Positions 53,541-64,000 of a stretch of DNA of 64,000 nucleotides are shown one piece after another (position 1 is the stretch's first letter; each line of letters starts with the position of its first letter). The notes below the pieces were generated by a model. The model was not told the origin of the DNA. It worked only from the letters and a program-made list of their open reading frames with translations, and searched no databases. The translations under genes were made by a program, and so were the position numbers. The DNA comes from Actinacidiphila bryophytorum (GTDB lineage: Bacteria; Actinomycetota; Actinomycetes; Streptomycetales; Streptomycetaceae), in contig NZ_JAFFIX010000002.1 of assembly GCF_016916835.1 (NCBI RefSeq), positions 310,001-374,000 on the forward strand. Reading direction: 5' to 3'.

Positions 53541-55987
53541 CGCTGCGTCCCCTCCCCCGGCGTGCGTACGACCTGGGCAACCGCCTCGACGGCCCTGATG
53601 AAGCCCCTCGGGTCGTGCATGGTCGTGCCGCCGGGGTGGGAGCCCTCCTGGCACTTGCGGAGGACATCCACGGCGTTCCCGTCCTTGCAGCGCCGCCGCA
53701 CCTCCGCGTAGACGTCATCGATACGGGACGCGTCGCCGAACAGGCCCAGCGCAGCGATGGCCTTCAACCCGGTGGCGCCGCGTACAGCCTGCTCGGCCTC
53801 GTGCTCCGAGGTCCCGACCCGGTGCAGGCGCACCCAGGCGGCCTCGGTGAACGCCCGCTCCAGCACGGTGCGACAGATGCCAGGGAGCACGTGGGTCATG
53901 GCGGCCGGCGGCAGGTCGGGCGTGCAGGCCAGTGCCCGTGCGTCGTTCAGCGCCTGGCCGATCGGGTCGGTCACCGGGTCGACTCGTACGGCGGACCGCT
54001 CGGCCCGCTCGACCGCAAGGACGGTCACCGGGAGCTCCTGGTCGGTGAAGGCCTGCTGGAGCCGGGTGTCGTGCGTGAAGACCACCACCTGCCGGGTGCT
54101 GCCGAGGCCGTGGAGGACCTTGGCGAGCCCGTGGACCTTCGACGGGTCCATGGACTGCACCGGGTCGTCGATGACGATGAAGCCGAACGGGCTCTCGGCG
54201 GCGGCCGCCCGCGGCAGGAACAGGGCCAGGGCGAGGGAGTGCAGCTCGCCCTGGCTCATCACGCCGAGCGCGGACGCCGGTTCGCCGTCGACGGTGACGT
54301 CCATGACGAGCTTCCGCACCGCTGCCTTGTCCGTGCCGGTGAGGCGTACGTCGCCCCACTCGACGCCGCTCTGCTGTCGCAGCTCCTCCCAGATCCACTG
54401 GGAGTGGTCGGCGAAGGGCCGCAGCCGGTCCTGCCGCAGCTCACCCGTGGCCGCTTTGAGCCACTTGATCGCGGCCCTGACGTGCCCCAGCGGTGTCTTG
54501 GCGGCGGCAGCACTCCGGGCGTGGCCGAGCCAGCCGGTGAGGCGGGCGACGCAGCCGCGCCATGCCTCGTCCAGCTCCGCCAGTTCGCGTGCCGCCTCCC
54601 TCCGTACGGCGTCGCAGGCATCCGCGAGGACGACGGCGGCGTCTTCGGCCTCGGCCGCGAGCTGTTCGGCATCGGCGATACGGCGGCATGCCGCCCACCG
54701 CGCCCACGGGCCGGCCAGCGCGACCGGCAGCTGCTCGGGGGCGAGCACCACGAGGTCGCGTACGGCGTGCTCGGCGTCCCGCAGGCCCTGCCGCGCCTCC
54801 TCGGCAGCGGAGGCCTCGTGCCGGAGGGCATCGATCCGGGCGGCGGCCCGCTCGGCCCAGTTGTCGTCGAGCGGCCGGTCGGACCCGCAGACGGGGCAGG
54901 TCGGCTCGTCGCGGTGGCGGCGGGCGTGCTCCAGCGCCTTTGCCAGCAGCTCCGCCTGCTGGTGGGCGTCTTCGGCGCCGGACGCGCGTACGTCCTCCAG
55001 TACGGCCAACGCCTCGCGGAGGCGGTCCACCGCGGTGCCGACTTGCACCAGGTCGGGGCCGGTGAGCGCGGCGGCGGTACGGAGCCGGCGCAGGTGGGCG
55101 TCGTCAGCGGCGGGAAGGCCCTCCACGAGCGCGGTCAGCGTCTCCAGGTCTGGGGCGCCGTGCCCGGTGAGGGCGGTGAGCGCGGTGGCCGCACGCGGGT
55201 CGTGGGAGTCGGCCAACGCGGCGGCCAGGGCGGGGAGTTCGTCGGCAGCGGCTTTGCCGGGGGTGGCCAGTTCCTTCTCCTGCGCCTTGAGGTGTTCGGC
55301 GGCGGCGGTGAGTGTGCCGAGGCCGAGGATGCGGGCGACGGCGTCGTACATCTCGCTGGGCTTGCCGCTGATTACCCGGTCAAGGTCGGAGTACGGCAGG
55401 AAGGGCCGGTAGTCGGCCAGCGGGCGCTCCCAACCGGCAGCAGAGAGGCCGCCGGTGCCGTGGCCGGGGCGCTTGAACGTGGTCTCGGGCTTCGCCAGGT
55501 CGTCCGAGGGCCAGGTGCAGGCGATGGTGCTCGGCCGGGGGTCGCCGGCCACGCACACCCTGACCTCGACGCGCGGGTCGCCGTCGTGGTGCAGGTTGCG
55601 CCAGTTGTCGCGCCATACGGCGCTGCGGCCGTCCCACCGGGCGCTCGTCCCGGTGAGTGCGGTCTCGATCCCGTCGGCGAAGCTGGACTTGCCCGAGCCG
55701 TTGCGCCCGACGACGAGCGTCACCCCCGGCTTGGGCGCGAGGGGGAGCCTCGCCCTGCCGCCGATGCCGCGAAAGCCGGTGACGGCGACGGATTCGAGGT
55801 ATACACGCTCAGCTGGGGCACCCTCGGGAGCTTCCGGAGTGCCGAGGACGTCGAGCAGCAACGTCTTCACCGGCTCGGTGAGGGTGGACGCGGCCAGGCG
55901 GTCCCGGACGAGGCGAGAGAGCGTCGGCGGGTCGTCGGGGGCGGGGGGCTCGGGAGCTTCGGGGTTCTTCGTCATGGCGGGAACCAT
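53537..55987 (-). CDS. Rad50/SMC-like AAA ATPase, defence-associated
   Basis: 816-aa ATPase. Walker A is VVGRNGSGKSS (about 92-102). A long helical region contains one CPVCGS (about 363-368), resembling a zinc hook. The signature is SQGELHSLALALF (about 577) and Walker B is FIVIDDPVQSMDP (about 605), followed by VVVFTHD. This is the layout of Rad50-like proteins such as RloC-type ATPases found beside type I restriction systems. No anticodon-nuclease motif was recognised in the C-terminus. It has its own promoter after the hsdR terminator and is coupled to a 118-aa protein. An ATG at 55975 is an alternative start. Confidence 0.88.
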   Translation of the reverse strand: MVPAMTKNPEAPEPPAPDDPPTLSRLVRDRLAASTLTEPVKTLLLDVLGTPEAPEGAPAERVYLESVAVTGFRGIGGRARLPLAPKPGVTLVVGRNGSGKSSFADGIETALTGTSARWDGRSAVWRDNWRNLHHDGDPRVEVRVCVAGDPRPSTIACTWPSDDLAKPETTFKRPGHGTGGLSAAGWERPLADYRPFLPYSDLDRVISGKPSEMYDAVARILGLGTLTAAAEHLKAQEKELATPGKAAADELPALAAALADSHDPRAATALTALTGHGAPDLETLTALVEGLPAADDAHLRRLRTAAALTGPDLVQVGTAVDRLREALAVLEDVRASGAEDAHQQAELLAKALEHARRHRDEPTCPVCGSDRPLDDNWAERAAARIDALRHEASAAEEARQGLRDAEHAVRDLVVLAPEQLPVALAGPWARWAACRRIADAEQLAAEAEDAAVVLADACDAVRREAARELAELDEAWRGCVARLTGWLGHARSAAAAKTPLGHVRAAIKWLKAATGELRQDRLRPFADHSQWIWEELRQQSGVEWGDVRLTGTDKAAVRKLVMDVTVDGEPASALGVMSQGELHSLALALFLPRAAAAESPFGFIVIDDPVQSMDPSKVHGLAKVLHGLGSTRQVVVFTHDTRLQQAFTDQELPVTVLAVERAERSAVRVDPVTDPIGQALNDARALACTPDLPPAAMTHVLPGICRTVLERAFTEAAWVRLHRVGTSEHEAEQAVRGATGLKAIAALGLFGDASRIDDVYAEVRRRCKDGNAVDVLRKCQEGSHPGGTTMHDPRGFIRAVEAVAQVVRTPGEGTQR

Positions 55988-56010
55988 AGGGAGAAGCCGC
56001 CCAAGTACCC

Positions 56011-56040
56011 CTTCTAGTGGGCGATAACCACCGTTATCAA
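56011..56040 (-). promoter_or_regulatory. promoter with operator-like inverted repeat for ATPase gene
   Basis: On the minus strand, TTGATA (56040-56035) and TAGAAG (56016-56011) are 18 nt apart, a fair sigma-HrdB-type promoter. GATAAC and GTTATC (56023-56028 and 56033-56038) form an inverted repeat around CACC that overlaps the -35. A repressor binding there would control the ATPase gene separately from the hsd operon. The predicted leader is very short. Confidence 0.5.
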
Positions 56041-56059
56041 GAACTCAGAGCAAAAAGGA

Positions 56060-56094
56060 GCCGTACGACCGGTCATCCGCCACGGTCGTACGGC
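56060..56094 (-). terminator. rho-independent terminator after hsdR
   Basis: On the minus strand an 11-bp stem (GCCGTACGACC and complement) with a 13-nt loop is followed by CTCCTTTTTGC, so a U-tract is present. It begins about 5 nt after the hsdR stop and separates the hsd operon from the ATPase gene. Confidence 0.85.
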
Positions 56095-56098
56095 CTGC

Positions 56099-59000
56099 TC
56101 AGGCCCCCTTTGCGCTCGGCGCCCACTGGGCCGCGAACGTCTCCATCTGCTTGAGGACCAAGTCGACAGCCTCGCGCTCCTCATCCGGCGGGTAGTCGAA
56201 CATCGCGAGCACCCGCCGGATACGGGTCCGGAGCTTGGCCCGGACGGGTTCGCGGGAGAGCCAGTCCACCGACAGGTTCTTCCGGATGTCGGCGACCAGC
56301 GCGCGGGCGATCGCGGCCAGCGTCTCGTCGCCGCCCGCCATCAGCTCGGCCATGTCGCGGTGGGCGACCGCGTCGTAGAAGGCCAGCTCCGCGTGGTTCA
56401 GTGGCGGGTCGAAGCGCTCACCGCGGCGGGCCTCCTCGGATACCTCCCGTGCCATCGCGGCGAGTTCGGCGATGACCTGGGCGCTGGTGAGCTGCTGGAG
56501 CATGTAGCGCTTCATCAGGGCGTCGAGGCGCTCGGAGAAGCTCTCGTGGCGGACGACGTTGTGCTTGGTCACCTCGCGCATCTTCTGCTCGATCAGCCGG
56601 CGCAGCGCCTCCGCGACGAGGTGCGGGGTCTCGGAGTTCTCCAGCCTGCGCAGGGCGGCGTCGTTGAGCCGGGTGATGTCCAACCGGCCGATGCCGGCCT
56701 CTTCGTAGAGGTCGGTGATGTCCTCGGCATCGACGACGGAGGCGGCGAGCGCTTCGAGGTAGCGGCGGACCTCCGCCGTCAGCGGCTGGCCGGCCGCTTC
56801 GCGGTCGGCGGCGTCCTTCTTGACCATCCAGGCGCGCGTCTCGCTGAAGAAGGCGACGTCGGCCCGCCAGCCCTCCAGGTCCTCGCAGCGCTCGGCGATC
56901 TCCTTGCTCATCGCGCAGACCCGGTAGAAGCGGTCGAGGCGGGCGGCGCTGTCCTTGAAGCGGGTGGACAGCGGGACTTCGCCGGGCTCGACCTTGTTGC
57001 CGGGGGTGTTCGGGCTGCGCAGGTATTCGACCGCGAGGCCGAGAGCGCGTACGCGGGGACGGGGGTGCGAGGTGTCCGCGAGCGCTTCCCGCCACTGGAC
57101 GCCGGCCAGCATGCCGCGCAGGGCGGCGAGCTCGTTCTTGACCTCGGTGATCGCCCGGTCGATGTCGGCACCGAGGGTCTTGTCCTCCCGGTCCTGGTCG
57201 GAGTAGTCGTGCAGCGCCTTCTTGAGGTTGTCCGTGAGGGGCGCGTACCCCACAAGCAGGCCGTCCTGCTTGGCGCGGAAGCGGCGGTTGACGCGGGCGA
57301 GGGCCTGCATCAGGTTGGCGCCCTGCATGGGGCGGTCCATGTACAGGGTGTGGATGGGCGGGGCGTCGTAGCCGGTGAGCAGCATCGAGTGCACGATGAG
57401 CAGTTCAAGCGGGTCGTCGGGGTCCTTCGCCCGCCCTTGGACCGTCCTCTGCTCGGACTTGCGCAGGACGTGCTTGCGCAGGTGCTCGGGGTCGGTGCGG
57501 TCGCCGTGGAAGACGATCTTCATGACGCCCTCGTCGACCTTGTCGCTCGCCCAATCGGGGCGCCGCTCGGCCAGCGCGTCGAAGACCTTGACGCAGATCT
57601 CCCGCGTGGCGCACACGACCATCGCCTTGCCGTGGCAGCCGATGTCCGGCTCCATCAGCGCGCGGCGCTGCTCCCAGTGGTCGATCAGGTCGTCCGCGAG
57701 TGTCGCTATCCGGTCGGGGGCGCCATAGACAGTGTTCATGGTGGCCGCGTACCGCACCGCCCGGCGGCGCTCGGCGTCGTCCATGCCCTCGGTGAGCGCA
57801 TTGGCCTGCTGGTCGATCGTGTCCGGGTCCACGCCCGGGGGCAGCGACACGTCGATGACGCGCGGCTCGTGGAAGACGCGGACGGTCGCCTCGTCGTCCA
57901 CGGCCCGCTTCAGGTCGTAGATGTCGATGTACTCGCCGAACACCGCGCGGGTGTCGGCGTCCGCTCGGGAGATCGGGGTGCCAGTGAAGGCGATGAGCGT
58001 GGCGTACGGGAGCGCGTCGCGCAGGTGGCGGGCGTAGCCGTCGAGGCTGTCGTAGTGCGAGCGGTGCGCCTCGTCGACGATGACCAGGATGTTGCGGCGG
58101 TCGGACAGCAGCGGGTGCACCGTCCCGGCCTGCTTCTCCTCGGGGCTGAGGCCGAACTTCTGGAGCGTGGTGAAGATGATCCCGCCGACGGTGCGCGCGC
58201 TCAACTCGCCGCGGAGCTGCTCGCGGGTGGTGACCTGGAGCGGGTCCTGGCCGAGGAGGGTGCGGCTGTCCCGGAAGGTGTCGTAGAGCTGGTCGTCCAG
58301 GTCGTTGCGGTCGGTGACGACCACGATGGTGGGATTGTTCAGGGCGGGGTGGCGCGAGACCAGGGACGAAGTCTCCACCATCTCCTCGGACTTGCCCGCG
58401 CCCTGGGTGTGCCAGACCACACCGGCCTGCCCGTTGCTGCGGGAGGCCTCGACGATCTTCTCGACGGCCTTGGTGACGGCGAAGTACTGGTGCGGCTTGG
58501 CGATGCGCTTGCCGGAGAGCGGTTCGCCGGACTTGGGTGGGGTGAAGTTGACGAAGTTGCGGGTGAGGGAGAGGAAGCGGGCCTGGTTGAAGAGCCCGTG
58601 CACGGCGATGCTCAGGGCTTCGAGGCCGTCGTACTCGGGTGCGCCGGTGTCGACGCGGACTCCATCGTCGTCGACATTCCACGGCGCGTAGTGCTCGTAC
58701 GGCGTGAAGACCGTGCCGTACTTGGCGGTGACCCCGTCCGAGAGTAGGCAAAGGACGTTGTAGCGGAAGGCCAGCGGGAACTCGGCTAGGTAGGTCTGGA
58801 GTTGGGCGTGCGCGTCCTTGAGGGTCGCCTTCTCGTCAGCGGCGCTCTTCAACTCCGCGACGGCGAGGGGCAGTCCGTTCACGTACACGACGAGGTCGAA
58901 CCGGCGGTGCCGGCCCTCGCTGTCCCTGAGGGTGACCTGGTTGGCGGCGAGGTAGGTGTTGGCGCCCGGGTCGTTGAAGTCGACGAGCCGCACGGTGGGC

Positions 59001-59416
59001 GTCTGCTCGGCGCCGAACTCGTCGGTGTACGCGAGCCGGATGCCGGTGGTGAGGTGCGCGTGCGCCTGGCGGTTCTCCGGGTAGGCCTCGCTGGACGCGG
59101 GGTCGGTGGCGATCCGCAGGGCCTCGTCTATGGCGGAGGGCGTCAGACCGGGGTTGAGGCGGGCGATGGCTGTGGCGAGCTCGTCGTGGAGGACGAGGTC
59201 GTCCCAGGCGTTGCGGTGGCCGTGGCGCTCCGCGCCGGGGGCGATGTCCTTGCCGGGGACAGTGTCCCAGGCGAGCTCCGCGAGGTCTTCGAGGGCGTAT
59301 CCCTCCCAGACGGCCTCCGTGAGCTTGGCATCCGCCTTGGGGGTGGGCGGCGTGTTGGCCTGACGGTCGGCTCGGGGGGCGTTGCCGTTGCCCTGGCCGG
59401 GCGGGCTGGTCGTCAT
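56099..59416 (-). CDS. hsdR: type I restriction enzyme, R subunit
   Basis: 1105-aa translocase-nuclease. The N-terminal PD-(D/E)xK nuclease shows RFDLVVYVNGLPLAVAELKSA at about 170-190. The helicase core follows: P-loop HTQGAGKSEEMV near 338, the DEAH box in VIVDEAHRSHYD near 445, then AFTGTPI and the LTGYDAPP/QALARVNR motifs V and VI. The C-terminal helical assembly domain is full length. It needs HsdM and HsdS, cuts unmodified DNA far from the target and uses ATP. It starts at ATG overlapping the hsdS stop by 4 nt. Confidence 0.97.
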   Translation of the reverse strand: MTTSPPGQGNGNAPRADRQANTPPTPKADAKLTEAVWEGYALEDLAELAWDTVPGKDIAPGAERHGHRNAWDDLVLHDELATAIARLNPGLTPSAIDEALRIATDPASSEAYPENRQAHAHLTTGIRLAYTDEFGAEQTPTVRLVDFNDPGANTYLAANQVTLRDSEGRHRRFDLVVYVNGLPLAVAELKSAADEKATLKDAHAQLQTYLAEFPLAFRYNVLCLLSDGVTAKYGTVFTPYEHYAPWNVDDDGVRVDTGAPEYDGLEALSIAVHGLFNQARFLSLTRNFVNFTPPKSGEPLSGKRIAKPHQYFAVTKAVEKIVEASRSNGQAGVVWHTQGAGKSEEMVETSSLVSRHPALNNPTIVVVTDRNDLDDQLYDTFRDSRTLLGQDPLQVTTREQLRGELSARTVGGIIFTTLQKFGLSPEEKQAGTVHPLLSDRRNILVIVDEAHRSHYDSLDGYARHLRDALPYATLIAFTGTPISRADADTRAVFGEYIDIYDLKRAVDDEATVRVFHEPRVIDVSLPPGVDPDTIDQQANALTEGMDDAERRRAVRYAATMNTVYGAPDRIATLADDLIDHWEQRRALMEPDIGCHGKAMVVCATREICVKVFDALAERRPDWASDKVDEGVMKIVFHGDRTDPEHLRKHVLRKSEQRTVQGRAKDPDDPLELLIVHSMLLTGYDAPPIHTLYMDRPMQGANLMQALARVNRRFRAKQDGLLVGYAPLTDNLKKALHDYSDQDREDKTLGADIDRAITEVKNELAALRGMLAGVQWREALADTSHPRPRVRALGLAVEYLRSPNTPGNKVEPGEVPLSTRFKDSAARLDRFYRVCAMSKEIAERCEDLEGWRADVAFFSETRAWMVKKDAADREAAGQPLTAEVRRYLEALAASVVDAEDITDLYEEAGIGRLDITRLNDAALRRLENSETPHLVAEALRRLIEQKMREVTKHNVVRHESFSERLDALMKRYMLQQLTSAQVIAELAAMAREVSEEARRGERFDPPLNHAELAFYDAVAHRDMAELMAGGDETLAAIARALVADIRKNLSVDWLSREPVRAKLRTRIRRVLAMFDYPPDEEREAVDLVLKQMETFAAQWAPSAKGA

Positions 59417-60599
59417 ACGGCGTCCTCCACGATGCGCTCGGCGTCCCGGACGCGGAGCTTGCCGGACATGAGTTGCGGGAGGAGGGTGTCGCGGAGGGCG
59501 GCGAGGGTGCGGGATTCGGCTGCTGCCTGCGCAGCCCGCTCATGCAGTGGCGATACGGCGGTCGCGAACGCCGCCACGTCACTGTCAGCTGGCAGGCGGA
59601 TTGGCATTGCCTTGAAGTTTTTCCGGCTGAGCTCCAGAAACACCGATCCGTTGGCGAGGCCGATCATCTCCTCCACGCGAGACCGCATCTCGTGGAGGAG
59701 CCACCAGCGCAACTCGTCGGTGGGAGGCAGGACGACGATAAAGCCCTGGTTTACGGCCGCGGGCATCTGCGGGAGAGCAAAAGCACCGATGGTCGCACGG
59801 GAGGTCATGAAGACGGAGTGCGCTGGGTACAGTTGCGAGGCGCAGTTCTCCAAGCCCTCCGCGGTGATCGTCCGACTGGTCTCGAAAAGGTAGGGCGATG
59901 GAAGGCCAGTCACGTCCGTGGGCGTGGTCCAGGCAATGTCGCCTCCCCAGTACTCATCTACCTTCGTCCTGGGCGTTCCACCGCCTGCGACGGTGGCCAC
60001 CGAGCCGAACGTGGCTGGTCCGAAGCCGAGCCCCTGGCAGGCGGAAGAGAAGAGGGCATCCGCCAGGCGTAGTGAGGTGCCACCGCTGCGCTCGTTGACC
60101 GCGATCTTGTCGTCCAGCGCCCCGAGCACGCTTGCGATGGCCTCCTGTACTGACAAATCAGGTACGGAGACCTCGAACGCTTCAAACGTGGACTTATTGA
60201 CAATTGGCGTCGTGGACCCGCTAGCGATGTAACGAATATCTGCGGCCCGGAACCGCAGGAGGTAGTAAGCAAAATCCGAGTTCACTATTGCGGGGTCAGG
60301 GATCAGCGTGTTGACCTGTTGATTCGTCACAGCAGGACACGGAAGCTGAGCGACCTTCCCGGTGGAAAAGCCGATGCAAGCGAAGGAGATCGACCCTGCT
60401 GGTACTAGCCTTCGCTGCAAAGAATCGAAGCCCCGTTGGGAGAGTTTCCGACACTCGCTGAGTCCGCGCTCTGTGTAACTCATCTCCGTAGGGGTGACGA
60501 AGTCGACCTCGTTTCCCCACGCAGCATCGTCACCCGTCCGTGGCGTTGCCCCGGTGACTACCTGGCCTAGACTTCCGATCCTCATGGTTCGCCGGTCGC

Positions 60600-60603
<4 letters not shown>
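59413..60603 (-). CDS. hsdS: type I restriction-modification, S (specificity) subunit
   Basis: 396-aa target recognition subunit. Two target recognition domains are visible by their parallel starts, IGSLGQVVTGATPRTGDDAAWG and FGSVATVAGGGTPRTKVDEYWGG, each ending in a conserved helix (EAIASVLGALDDKIAVNERSG; the final RTLAALRDTLLPQLMSGKL). The DNA inside the domains is visibly lower in GC than the hsdM and hsdR genes, as is common for exchanged specificity modules. The start is a GTG overlapping the hsdM stop by 4 nt with GGGAGGG upstream. The target sequence cannot be predicted. Confidence 0.95.
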
Positions 60604-62231
<1,628 letters not shown>

Positions 62232-62272
62232 CGTTCCTTCTTCCGAGTTCGGGGTGCGGGTCCGTAGACGGG

Positions 62273-64000
62273 TTACGTAGTCAAGTGGGTAGGTGCGGAA
62301 CCGACGGTCAACGTGCCGTCGGCCAGGCCCGCCACGGTCAGCCGACGGGCCTCCGCAAGCGCGTCGGCCTGAGCGCGCAGCAACCGCTCCCGGCGCTCGG
62401 CCTCGGCCAGCAGCGCGTCGAAGCGCAGCACTTCGTCCGGGTCGAGGTCGGGGAGCTGGTAGTCCTCGATGCGTCGCGCGGGACGTACGGCGCCGGGGCT
62501 GCGGGCGGTGCCGCGGGCCGCGGCAAGCAAGGCGGCCAGCACCCGGGGGGTGAGCGGGCGGGCAGCGTCGCGGTTGACGCGAAGGATGCGGGCGGGAAAG
62601 GTGACGATGGAGAAGCCGGCATGGTCGACGTACACCCCGAGGCGAGGGGCGAGGGTGTAGACGATGTCGCCCGGCTCGGTGAGTGCCGCCCGCTCGTACT
62701 CCGTGGCCAGCACCAGGCGGTCGATGCGGCGCCCCCCGACGGGTCGCTCGCCGATGACCTCCTCGGAGCCGAGGACGGTGTGGTGGCCGTCGGGGGCGAG
62801 GTGCACGGCGTCGACGCGGTGACCGGAAAGCCGGGTCACCCTGCGGGCGGCAACGAGCTTGCCAAGGGTGGTGCGCGGCGGAAGAGCGCCGACCCTGCGC
62901 AGGACGTGGCCGCGGTAGGGGCCGCGCTCCTGCTCGTACACGCTGGCCTCGGCCCTCGCGCGCTCCAGACGGGCCTCGGCCTCAGCGATGAGGGCGGGGC
63001 GCTCGGCGACCTCGGTGGACCAGAAGACGGACAGCGGCGGCGCGGGTGGGGTGAGCGAGCCGCGGAAGGCCCGGTCCAGGTCGGCGACGGGGACGACGCG
63101 GCCGTACCGCGGGTCGTGGCCGTCACGGCGAAGGCCCTCGGCACGCCAGAGGAGTACGTCCTCGGCGAGGCGCGCGCTGACGTGCGGGGTGAGCGGCTCG
63201 GCGCTGATGTCGGCCAGTAAAACCTTGCCGGACGCCTCGGGGACGGGGCCGCGGGTGAGCGTCCACAGGGCAGGGCGGTAGCCAGGACGGAAGGGCAGGA
63301 CGCCGCCGGGGAGCGCGATGACCGACTCGACGATGTTCTCGCGCAGCAGGGCGGCGCGCAGTTGGGCGGCCTCGGTGCCCTTCAGCTCGTCGACGAGCGC
63401 GTCGGCCGGCCCGAGGACGACGGCGGTGCAGCCGGGGCGCAAGAGGTACGCGACGCGTTCGAGCTCGGTCAGGGCGGCGACGACCGAGCGGTCCTCGCCC
63501 GGGCGGTACGGGAGCTGGGTGAGAACGAGGTCCGGGTCGGCGAAGCGTTCCTCCAGGTCGGTGCCGGTCTGCACGTCGAGGTCGAGTTCTTCGACGCCGG
63601 CCAGCAGGAGGCGGCGGCGGGTGATGCGGGTGAGCCGGTCGTCGGGGTCGGCGGCGAGGACGGTGAGGAGGTCGCGTTCCTCGGCGTCGGCGAGGACGGC
63701 TGCGAGCAGGTCGCCTGCGCGGGCGTACGGGTCGGCGAGGGTGACGGGCCGGCCCTCCCCGAGGCGGGCGGGCAGGTCGGTGAGCTGGCCGAGCAGGCTC
63801 CGCAGCTCCGGGGTGACCGCGTCGGCGGTGAGGGTGTCGAGCCCGAGCCGGGAGCGGGCGGCGAGCAGCCACTCGTACGCGCCGTGCTCGCTGTACGCGG
63901 CCTCGACCAGCTCCTCGGCGAGGCGGGCGAGCGGGGCGGCGTCGGCGTGAGCGGCCGAGGCGTCAATGGCCCGAAGTTCGCGCAGGACGTACTCGTCCTC
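62273..64000 (-). CDS. methyltransferase-like protein with HsdS-type TRD (partial, 5' end outside)
   Basis: At least 575 codons, open to the window edge. An HsdM-like core is visible: a motif I position reads LADPYARAGDLLAAV in place of DPxCGSG, and the motif IV position reads VLTQLPY in place of NPPY/F. It continues with LRPGCTAVVL and ESVIALPGGVLPFRPGY, as in HsdM. A coiled coil (ALIAEAEARLERARAEA) then leads to a target-recognition-like domain that ends LPDLDPDEVLRFDALLAEAERR and GLADGTLTV. Loss of the NPPY residues suggests no methylation activity. It lies first (as seen) in the hsd operon and may modify specificity or regulate. The N-terminus is not seen. Confidence 0.82.
   Translation of the reverse strand, partial: EDEYVLRELRAIDASAAHADAAPLARLAEELVEAAYSEHGAYEWLLAARSRLGLDTLTADAVTPELRSLLGQLTDLPARLGEGRPVTLADPYARAGDLLAAVLADAEERDLLTVLAADPDDRLTRITRRRLLLAGVEELDLDVQTGTDLEERFADPDLVLTQLPYRPGEDRSVVAALTELERVAYLLRPGCTAVVLGPADALVDELKGTEAAQLRAALLRENIVESVIALPGGVLPFRPGYRPALWTLTRGPVPEASGKVLLADISAEPLTPHVSARLAEDVLLWRAEGLRRDGHDPRYGRVVPVADLDRAFRGSLTPPAPPLSVFWSTEVAERPALIAEAEARLERARAEASVYEQERGPYRGHVLRRVGALPPRTTLGKLVAARRVTRLSGHRVDAVHLAPDGHHTVLGSEEVIGERPVGGRRIDRLVLATEYERAALTEPGDIVYTLAPRLGVYVDHAGFSIVTFPARILRVNRDAARPLTPRVLAALLAAARGTARSPGAVRPARRIEDYQLPDLDPDEVLRFDALLAEAERRERLLRAQADALAEARRLTVAGLADGTLTVGSAPTHLTT

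Noticed and set aside
53615..56017. 800-residue plus-strand open frame
   Set aside because: It is antisense to the SMC-like ATPase, has no family motif, and comes from the GC-biased codons of the real gene.
56360..58747. 795-residue plus-strand open frame
   Set aside because: It mirrors hsdR, whose nuclease and helicase motifs are all on the other strand.

Overview
The window looks like chromosome of a Streptomyces-type actinomycete. G+C is very high with strong third-position GC bias, many starts are GTG, and many adjacent genes overlap by 4 nt (ATGA or GTGA). Typical Streptomyces genes are present: a wblA-type WhiB regulator beside paired ArsA-like ATPases and a bifunctional penicillin-binding protein, a Ser/Thr kinase with an extracytoplasmic tail, and a DUF2637 membrane protein. 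All identifications come from reading motifs by eye; no database search was run.

Region 1 (1 to about 21.5 kb) is ordinary core chromosome. In order it holds an aminotransferase/GntR pair, a receptor-type Ser/Thr kinase, purA, a diacylglycerol-kinase-like gene, a GbsR-type regulator divergent from a two-gene ABC exporter, a cytochrome P450, and an MBL hydrolase/Nudix pair. It continues with RidA and a 52-aa DUF4177 protein, two ArsA-like ATPases, wblA, a class A PBP, a YqeY-like protein, a metallophosphoesterase and tRNA-Pro(CGG).

Region 2 (about 21.5 to 31.5 kb) is the left end and mobilization module of an integrative element inserted at tRNA-Pro. A tyrosine integrase carries an inserted LacI-type helix-turn-helix and its reading frame runs through the tRNA into the host metallophosphoesterase gene. 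It is followed by an excisionase, two cargo genes, a PH-like membrane protein, a helix-turn-helix protein, a DUF2637 protein, a tandem-duplicated MobC-like protein and a three-His relaxase. No FtsK/TraB translocase and no replication initiator were recognised, so this looks mobilizable rather than self-transmissible. I could not find a second copy of the tRNA 3' end, so the right end of the element is probably outside the window.

Region 3 (31.5 to 53 kb) is accessory. After three unrecognised genes and a nucleotidyltransferase come two divergent units. The leftward one starts with an XRE regulator and continues with an isochorismatase-like hydrolase, a thioredoxin-reductase-like gene broken by an in-frame TGA, a CYTH protein, a DAO oxidoreductase and a flavoprotein. 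The rightward one is a tightly packed eight-gene operon: Nudix, thymidylate-kinase-like protein, DUF4254/P-loop kinase/nucleotidyltransferase fusion, phosphoribosyltransferase, GT9-like glycosyltransferase, APH-fold kinase, SDR and histidine phosphatase. I read it as a candidate undescribed pathway that assembles or modifies a phosphoribosyl- or glycosyl-containing small molecule. To its right are two divergent HAD/Nudix pairs that have decayed reciprocally: HAD is broken in one and Nudix in the other.

Region 4 (53 to 64 kb, all leftward) is a defence island. A complete type I restriction-modification operon (hsdM-hsdS-hsdR) is preceded by a methyltransferase-like protein that has lost the NPPY motif and carries an HsdS-like target recognition domain. 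A terminator follows hsdR. Beyond it, with its own promoter, lies a Rad50/SMC-like ATPase coupled to a small helical protein.
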